Origin: Gymnothorax reevesii
Taxonomy: Eukaryota; Chordata; Actinopteri; Anguilliformes; Muraenidae
Length of the DNA: 64,000 nt
Direction of reading: 5' to 3'
NCBI GenBank assembly: GCA_029721435.1
Contig: CM056580.1
Coordinates: 21,646,367-21,710,366, forward strand
Shown here in pieces: positions 57,505-64,000 of the stretch. The notes below the pieces were generated by a model. The model made no database searches. It was not told the DNA's origin and worked only from the letters and a program-made list of their open reading frames with translations. Both the position numbers and the translations under genes were made by a program. Position 1 is the first letter of the stretch. The number at the start of each line of letters is the position of its first letter.

Positions 57505-57835
57505 TCTTGTAATTCCACTAGGGTTGCGCAGGGAGCTGGAGCCTATCCCAACTCACTATGGGTGAAAGGCAGGGACCCACCATGGACAGCTTGCCAATCC
57601 TTCACAGGGTGCACACACGGTTCACACACCATTCAATCTCACCCTCATGCCTACAGGCAAATTTGAATCTCCAGTTGACCTGATGTCCATGTCTTTGGAC
57701 TGTAGGAGGAAACCACAGTGACCGGAGAAAACCTTTGCAAACAAGGGGTGGACATTCAAACTGCACACAGAAAGGGTTCAGGCCGGTTTCGAGCCCATGA
57801 TCTTCTTGCTGTGAGGCAGCAGTGCTAACCAAAGC
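57505..57835 (-). repeat. Abundant fish repeat with tRNA-like head
   Basis: The minus strand begins TTAGCACTGCTGCCTCACAG with GGGCTCGAAACC as a B-box-like word. It continues with AACCCTTTCTGTGTGCAG, TCCAAAGACATGGACATCAG and TAGTGAGTTGGGATAGGCTC in the order of a very common fish repeat. It is the most complete of the three copies in this window. The class (SINE or DNA element) is debated in my memory, so I leave it open. Confidence 0.7.
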
Positions 57836-59339
57836 TGATAATTAATATTATTAATAATTTTCAAAATATCTTGATTATTTTTATTGGTTTTATTTATTAT
57901 TCTAGCCGATACCCGTGCTATGCACGAGCTATATGTGTGGGCACAATAACAGCTAATTGAATTAGCCGGTTTTACTGGCAAAAACGGCTTCATAATGCAG
58001 TTCTCTTCAAAGCTAAGTTCGAAACCTGCCGCATCGTCTTTGACACTCACTTAAACCGGTGTATGCGGAAAACAGACTCATTATTCACGAAGGTTCCGTA
58101 GGAGATTTGTGAAATTACGCAAATCAGCAACTCAGCAATAATGTAGAGATTACATTTCATGTTTAATCACACTACATTTAATTTACATTAAGGCTGAATT
58201 TACTCAGTCAAATCATACACTTAATTTCATTGCATTCAATTACATGAATTCCCTGCCCAATCCATCAGGTGCATATTGTATCCATTTCAAGTAAGCAACC
58301 TATTTAAATGCATATTAAGTTATTACTTGTTTTGAGGCATCTGAAAAAGAATAAAAGAACACTCATGTAAGTTTAACGTAGTCCAACCACATTGAAAAAG
58401 ATCCGTAAACGCAATTTTTAAACTTCATTTTTCCATGCAAAACCAGTTCCTTTGGCATTCTTACCATTAGATCCCTTGGTGTTGCTTCTACCCGAGTGCT
58501 TCCAGGACAGTGATGCCTCCATAAGGGTGGCTCCGTGACTTGTGGCCATAAATCCCTCTCAGTCCCTGTGATTCAAACGATACAAATAGCTACCCTTCTC
58601 AATGCAGTAGCAAGGTAACTTACGCTAAGTTGACTGTTTATGCTTCATTATTGGTCACAAACAAAGAACGATAAAAGACCTAGGGATAACATTGGCCCTA
58701 CAGCTAATATCTGAACTATCAGGGAATACATTTTTGTACAATGTAAAGAAAGTCAGATGATGGTTTATAATTGGTATATTATGACCTGATTCAGTTTTTT
58801 ACAATATTAGCTTTCTTGCCCCTACTCGCAATGGCATTGTCTTCTGTAATGGCGATAGCTGAACTTGCCAAGTTCACGAGAGGTGGCAGCACTGTGCTGG
58901 GCAGCAGGACAAATATGCATGCATACAATGACTGAAAGGCATCTTTTAGTCTACAATAAATCTGTAAATAAATTTTTACTCGGTATCGCTGAGAGCAATG
59001 TCACAAGCCGTGAACTTTAATTCATAGGTTGATATTGATCCGACATGCATTAAACACTGAATAAAAGAGATTATATTATGTCACCTTCTCCACTTTTATT
59101 TTTGCATCAAAGACAAACCTTCTCTCATATAAAATTAAGTTGTTCCACTTCCGGTTCACCCCAGTACCCTAGCCTGGCCTGACCTCACCTTGGCCTGGAG
59201 CATTTCCATTGTGCTGGCTAGATTTTTCCAGTGCATTTGTTTTTGTGGTTGAATGAGATTCATTATGTATTTAATTTTAGACTAAATGTTTAACTTCTTC
59301 TATATCAGACAAGAAAAGAAAAATGTAGTTATGTTTTCA
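57836..59339. other. 1.5 kb without recognisable gene
   Basis: AT-rich DNA starting with AATATTATTAATAATTT. No exon or repeat end can be supported. Confidence 0.35.
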
Positions 59340-59700
59340 TACCTTGACGTTTCGACGGGAACCCCCGTCTTCTTCAGAAGCGCAACCTGATGGTGGTGTG
59401 ACATGTCTTATCAGCTATTGTTACTGAGGCGTCAAAATCTGACAGGTCGGCCACGCCCCCTGCTGTCTCTGTTCACTCCTTTAGAATGGTGCTCCAAGTG
59501 TGCGACAGCATGTACGCCCCCTCGCCCCTGTTCATCATCCTTTGGGCTCGCTTCCGGATTTCTATCACCTCCATGATCCAGCGTTGGTGTCTGTTCTTCT
59601 CAGTGCAGATGACTTTGGCCTTGTCCCGGTCCAAAATATATAATTGACGGTCTTAACTTTGTGGATGAAAATGGGCACCTCAAAAGTTTTCCAGCATGTT
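59340..59700 (-). pseudogene. Penelope-like element, C-terminal GIY-YIG region and 3' UTR
   Basis: The minus strand from about 59655 reads YILDRDKAKVICTEKN, then RWIMEVIEIRKRAQRMMNR and LSHTWSTILKE, and stops at 59475-59473. Spacing of a conserved Glu-rich block (E.....R...E...I), then 'NR..G.Y.LSHTW..IL', is the end of the GIY-YIG nuclease of Penelope-like retroelements. A one-base shift near 59640 links it to upstream HKVKTVNY. After the stop comes the GGTTCCCGTCGAAACGTCAA word, typical of the 3' region of such elements. The reverse transcriptase is missing, so only the end was inserted or kept. Confidence 0.7.
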
Positions 59701-61045
59701 CAAAAAAAAACGTAACCCCGCAACATGACATATATTTACATTAGATTATGCAGCAGGAAATAATCTGCTGCCAATACGTTAGAGTATCTATGAGATACAA
59801 AAACATAATTAAAAAAAACTCACCTCGAGCTAAATATTTCAGGGTTATAAACAAGTTTTTGACTATGATGGAATAAAGTCCTCCATAAAAGAATGTGTTG
59901 ATTCCCATATATTCACATGACCGCAGATCCACTGTGTCTTAAGTTCGCTGATCTTTAGTGTCGCTAGCGGAGCACTGCGGATTCAACAACCATGCGTGGG
60001 TTTACATGTAAATTTACATGACCCATTCTAGTCATGCGGAACTTTACTGCATAGCGGATCAACCCTATTAGGTAAAAAGATGCGAATATGGACATGGTTA
60101 TATTTATTGTTTTCAGGACAGCAAAACAGGATACAATATAAAAGAACAAGGAAGTGAGGATCCTGGAAAATACTATCAGTAATACAAACACTGGACTTTA
60201 GCTGCAGTAGCAATGTATTAACGGCGCTAAACAATAAACAGCACTAAGTTCAAGAGTTAGAATATATACACGCGAAAAAGTGGGAGATAAGTCTATACAA
60301 GACTAGAGATTAAACACAGACTTGTGGCTCACAAGACTTTGCAATGACTGAGAGCGAAGTATTAAAAACGCACAACACTACCATACAGTGGAAATGAACA
60401 ACAGGTGCATGCAATGATTGCGAAACTGAAGTATGTGGTCATTAATAGACTGGTCAGTTTGAAGGCTGGAGGCATGGCCTTACAGGTTTCTTGCGGAAGC
60501 TTACTGCAAAACAACTGATGAACTTTTTCACCAGCCTGAGGTGCCCAATGCACTAGGACCACCCCTGGCTTCCATACCTTAAAATTGCTGGAAGTTGCGC
60601 TTTCATGAGCAAACATTTAGAAGCATATCAGTACTTTATTCTTTTTGACGAAAAGCAGCAGAAAACGTGCTTGAAATTTCCATTCATAAGGCAAGTGATC
60701 TGCACTTTGCAATGTCAGAAACTGCAATGATGCTGTCATTAATTCTGCTCAATTCAATCTCAAGTCAAGCGAATTATTTGAAAAGCTCAATTTAACTGAT
60801 TTTAAAGCACACCATTACATGAAAATATGATCACATCCTTTCATACACTCAGTGCCAAAGCACCTGAAATGTAATAAGTAACAAGCTGTAATTACTTAAA
60901 TAACTCATAATTTACTATTACTAGTGAGTAATACAGGCCGTCATACCCTGCATCTCTGAACATGGTGTGATTTATTTCTGAGGTATAATTCGAATGACTG
61001 GCATCTGAAGAGCGAGATCAAGGAGATCACAAATGAAACTAGAGG
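59701..61045. other. 1.3 kb without recognisable gene
   Basis: AT-rich; an inverted ACATGTAAATTTACATG palindrome is at about 60004-60020. Open frames below 85 residues without domains. Confidence 0.35.
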
Positions 61046-61300
61046 GTGCTCAGTAGAGCGCACACGTCCGCCACGCCATGTATCTGTTTTTTTGTGGCAG
61101 AATACAAAATTACACTTGGTTTGGTTACACTCCCAAAATTAATAATCTCTTTCTTGGACTACCACCTACTATCATCCTGCCAAATCGCTTGTCAAACAGT
61201 TCATAAGTTTTTGACTTATCCTGTTAACAAACAGACAAACAGACAGACAAACAGGGGTGAAAACATAACCTCCTTGGCGGAGGTATTAAGAAATATGAAG
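61046..61300 (-). repeat. Dispersed repeat ending in CCTCCGCCAAGGAGG
   Basis: The minus strand begins ACCTCCGCCAAGGAGGTTAT and continues GTTTTCACCCCTGTTTGTCT with a (GTTT/GTCT)n tract, then GATTTGGCAGGATGATAGTA. I know this as a widespread animal repeat. CCTCCGCCAAGGAGG is itself a near palindrome. Class unknown. Confidence 0.55.
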
Positions 61301-63511
61301 TGCAGTTTTTCGTTGCCAAGCTCTCCTCTAGTGAGAATCTTTCATGTGAAGCAGAGCGACTTGTAGGAACAATCTAATGCAGGGCCGTAATAAAATCCAC
61401 CAATTACAGCCCTTGGAGGTAAAAATAAATAAATAAATTAACTGACTCCTGTGATACTAGAAAGTCTTGCAATAAATGTAACCGTACAGTGCACCAGTCA
61501 GTGTTTAAATATTTGGTCTATTTTTTTATGTTCTTTTTTTTTTGGTTGTTTTGTTTTGTTCTGTTTTTTGGTCACAGAAATGTGACAGCGTCCACGAGAG
61601 TGACAACTCTGAGTCAGCTCATGCTCATAAGATTAACGATGAATCTGTTGTGCTGGCAGTCACTAACTGCCTTTGTGCAAGTACATTACCTTTAATGCTG
61701 GTTTTCCCTTTAACCATATAATACCAAGATACTACTACTGGTTGATGGTGATGGGCTTAACTCTAACTTCTTGTGTTATTTTTCCCTCAATCAGTTCTAC
61801 TTCAGAAAAAGCTGTTTTTTTTTTGTATTGCAGGACAATGTCACAGAAATATTCTGTATCTGCCAGTTGCCGCGCATCACACTTACATTGAGATATACTC
61901 AATATACTATACTTCAATCCCAGAGGCCACGTTTTTATGGCTGCAGCATTAAATCTAATAGAAATATTGATATTTCATCCAACATTTTATTCACATATTC
62001 CTGTAATTCAGAAGGACAGATTTGGATTTTTTTGGAAACTGTAGGATCTACACTAGAATTTAATAGAGGCCTGAAGATCCAGAGGTTTGAATACAACAGC
62101 TGCATTTGACAGATCCATGTACTGTATATGGGACCATAGGTTTAATGGGACTAAATAATCAGATTGTCTATGGGATCCAATAATTGTGGTACAAGGTTTG
62201 GAGAATAATATTTACCTTGTACCAAATGTTTTTCTCTCTCTTGATCATTTTGATTCAATATAAATGTAAGATTATTGTGCATATTTTGAATGAAAGACCC
62301 GGATAAAGAGCAGCAACATTTTATTCATACCATGTTTTGCTCATATTCACCAAGTTTGACAATAATTTCTTAGGGCACAGATCATGTCCAAAGAATGCGC
62401 CTAAAACCTGAATAACATTGGAATATTTCTTTAATTGAAAAATGCTGCATTTAGCATAAGGTCTAATTCTGAATATCTAAAAGGAATATGCAGTTTACAT
62501 GAGTCATATCAAATTTTGAAAGTTGTCATGTTCAGAAAAACAGTGGAAAATCTGCATGGCTCCCAACTTTCCCACATCCCGTGCGAGATTTAGTGGCATA
62601 TTCATGTTCCCTTGCCATAGTCAGCAATTATTCAATCAAAGCAATGCATGTGTTTAACAATCATTCAATTTATTTAAATGAAATAAGACCATTTGAAACT
62701 TTTTCATGCAATTCCATTGGTTTCAAAGTAAAGAAAAGCGTGAGAAGTCCGGAGTCATAATTGATTTTCATGTTACTAGAGGTGAAATCCACCGTGACGC
62801 ATGTGAAACTGATAAACCTCCGTGCGCAAGGACTTCAATTCCGCCTGAGAATCTCTTACAAATACGATGATTGAATAATTGCTGACATACAGCACAGGAA
62901 TGTGAATACGCCACTAAACCTCGCGCCGAATGCGGGGGAGTTGGGAGCCCTGAATCTGTGTGCATTTAATTATACTCATTGTTCAATATTGTTCTTTTTT
63001 GTTATGCAAGATATGAGGGACTGCACAAACGGAAAAGTCAGGAGAGGAGTGACTCCTTTTTCAAGTCAAGTAGTCTTGTAAAATGACTTCTAGTGATGTG
63101 GGCTTGTTGGGTCTTTGCTTTGCAAGTAAACAGAAAGCTTACTTGCAGCTCACTCTGGTTTTGAGCTACGTGACAGTCGAGTTGGACTGAAGTATGTGGC
63201 TCAGTTTTCATCTTGTTGTGTATCATGGATGAAATAAGAAAAAAGAGAATTTAAGTCGTATTCTTCATATGTTTGTTAAAAAAAACATGTTTTTCAGCAG
63301 ATGCCAAAAAGTCTGCAGTCATTTCTTAATATTATGGTGTGTGTGAATGCAGATGAATATGCAGTTATGAGAAAAAGAAAAGAGACACACTTTCAGTTCT
63401 CTAGTTTTACGTATCAGGACATTGAGAAAATCAGCTGGTCCTTATCAGGACCTAAAATTAGGTAAATCTTACCTCAGGTGTAAAACAACACAACAGATTC
63501 CACCATGCCAT
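61301..63511. other. 2.2 kb without recognisable gene
   Basis: An (AAAT)n run lies at about 61421-61438 and a T-run at 61530-61544. No domain or repeat end is visible. Confidence 0.35.
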
Positions 63512-63794
63512 TACAACCCAAATTCTGAAATTTCAGGGACAAAGTGTAAATTGTGAATATCAAAATGCAATGACTTTCAGATGATATGAGCAAATATGTT
63601 ATTTACAAAAGAACATAGATAACACTTCAAATGTTGAAACTGAGACATTTTATATTTTTACCCACAAAATGAGCTTATTTCAAATTTTCAGGCTGCAACA
63701 GGTCTTAAAAAGTTGGGACACAGGCAAAAAAGGGATGAAAAAGTAATTAATATATAAGAGAATGAGCTGAAAGAACATTTAGCAAGTAATTAAG
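63512..63794 (+). mobile_element. Tc1-like left terminal repeat
   Basis: TACAACCCAAATTCTGAAAT, then AAAATGCAATGACTTTCAGA, and GGCTGCAACAGGTCTTAAAA followed by AGTTGGGACACAGG, are the outer and inner parts of one arm of the AAGTTGGGACA family. The sequence after 63720 (GCAAAAAAGGGATGAAAAAG) fits the region just before the transposase start. The transposase itself is not reached because another element begins at 63796. Confidence 0.6.
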
Positions 63795-63795
63795 T

Positions 63796-64000
63796 GGTAA
63801 CACTTTACAATAAGGGTACAACAATAAACATTTATTAACCTTAGTTCATTAACTATCAGTTAATTAGCGGGTTAGTAATGCGTGAGATAGCTGAATAAAC
63901 ATTACGCAACCATAATTGAACATTTTCTGTGTTTCCCTTATTTGTAAAGTTGTAAATGCCCCTTAAGTATCCCCCATTTAGCACTTCAAACTTTTAAACC
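63796..64000 (+). mobile_element. Terminus of another transposon (GGTAACACTTTACAATAAGG), runs off the window
   Basis: GGTAACACTTTACAATAAGG followed by TTAACCTTAGTTCATTAACT is the end of an abundant fish/vertebrate DNA repeat. It follows ATTAAGT, so a TTAA target (as in Kolobok/piggyBac-like elements) is possible. The other end is beyond the window. Confidence 0.5.

Overview
This window looks like gene-poor, AT-rich vertebrate DNA, most likely from a ray-finned (teleost-type) fish. The reasons are the dense mix of Tc1-like transposons with long inverted repeats, hAT-like elements and short foldback elements, L2/CR1-type LINE tails, tRNA-headed SINEs, a Penelope-like remnant and a P-element/THAP9-like remnant. 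This mixture is typical of fish genomes. I found no host protein-coding gene, rRNA gene, functional tRNA gene or CRISPR array that I can defend. Almost everything recognisable is mobile DNA, and the main story is nested insertion.

Layout. 1-0.6 kb: decayed P-element/THAP9-like transposase (+), running in from the left. 0.95-2.5 kb: a complete Tc1-like transposon with an unbroken 334-residue transposase (-), all three catalytic acidic residues, about 209-bp inverted repeats and TA at both ends; it is the one element here that could still be functional. 6.0-10.9 kb: a second Tc1-like element, split by a 3.27-kb 5'-truncated LINE with a perfect 11-bp target duplication. 11.5-13.3 kb: a CR1-like LINE remnant (-). 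15.8-18.3 kb: a 2.4-kb hAT-like element with a perfect 8-bp target duplication but no visible transposase. 20.7 and 23.1 kb: two foldback (MITE-like) elements. 24.6-26.6 kb: SINE-like pieces, an inverted SINE pair, a hairpin, a minisatellite and a SINE inside a Tc1-like remnant.

30.0-31.1 kb (+) and 38.7-39.8 kb (-): two diverged, oppositely oriented copies of one LTR-like repeat family. The second lies inside a badly decayed Tc1-like transposase (37.9-40.3 kb), which also abuts a 170-bp foldback element. 36.3-36.5 kb: a G-rich minisatellite. 46.2-48.9 kb: another Tc1-like element, opened by a 109-bp tandem duplication, an L2-like LINE 3' end and a second LINE/SINE 3' end. 57.5-57.8 kb: a tRNA-headed fish repeat. 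59.3-59.7 kb: the C-terminal end of a Penelope-like GIY-YIG region. 63.5 kb to the end: a Tc1-like terminal repeat interrupted by the end of another element.

The genes do not form a pathway; the useful information is the relative age order given by nesting (a host element is older than what sits inside it). Long stretches (about 3.7-6.0, 31-36, 41-46, 49-57 kb) show no recognisable gene and only faint repeat traces. I saw no clearly novel system. The strongest items for follow-up are the intact Tc1 element, the P-like remnant, the paired LTR-like family and the hAT-like element without a transposase.
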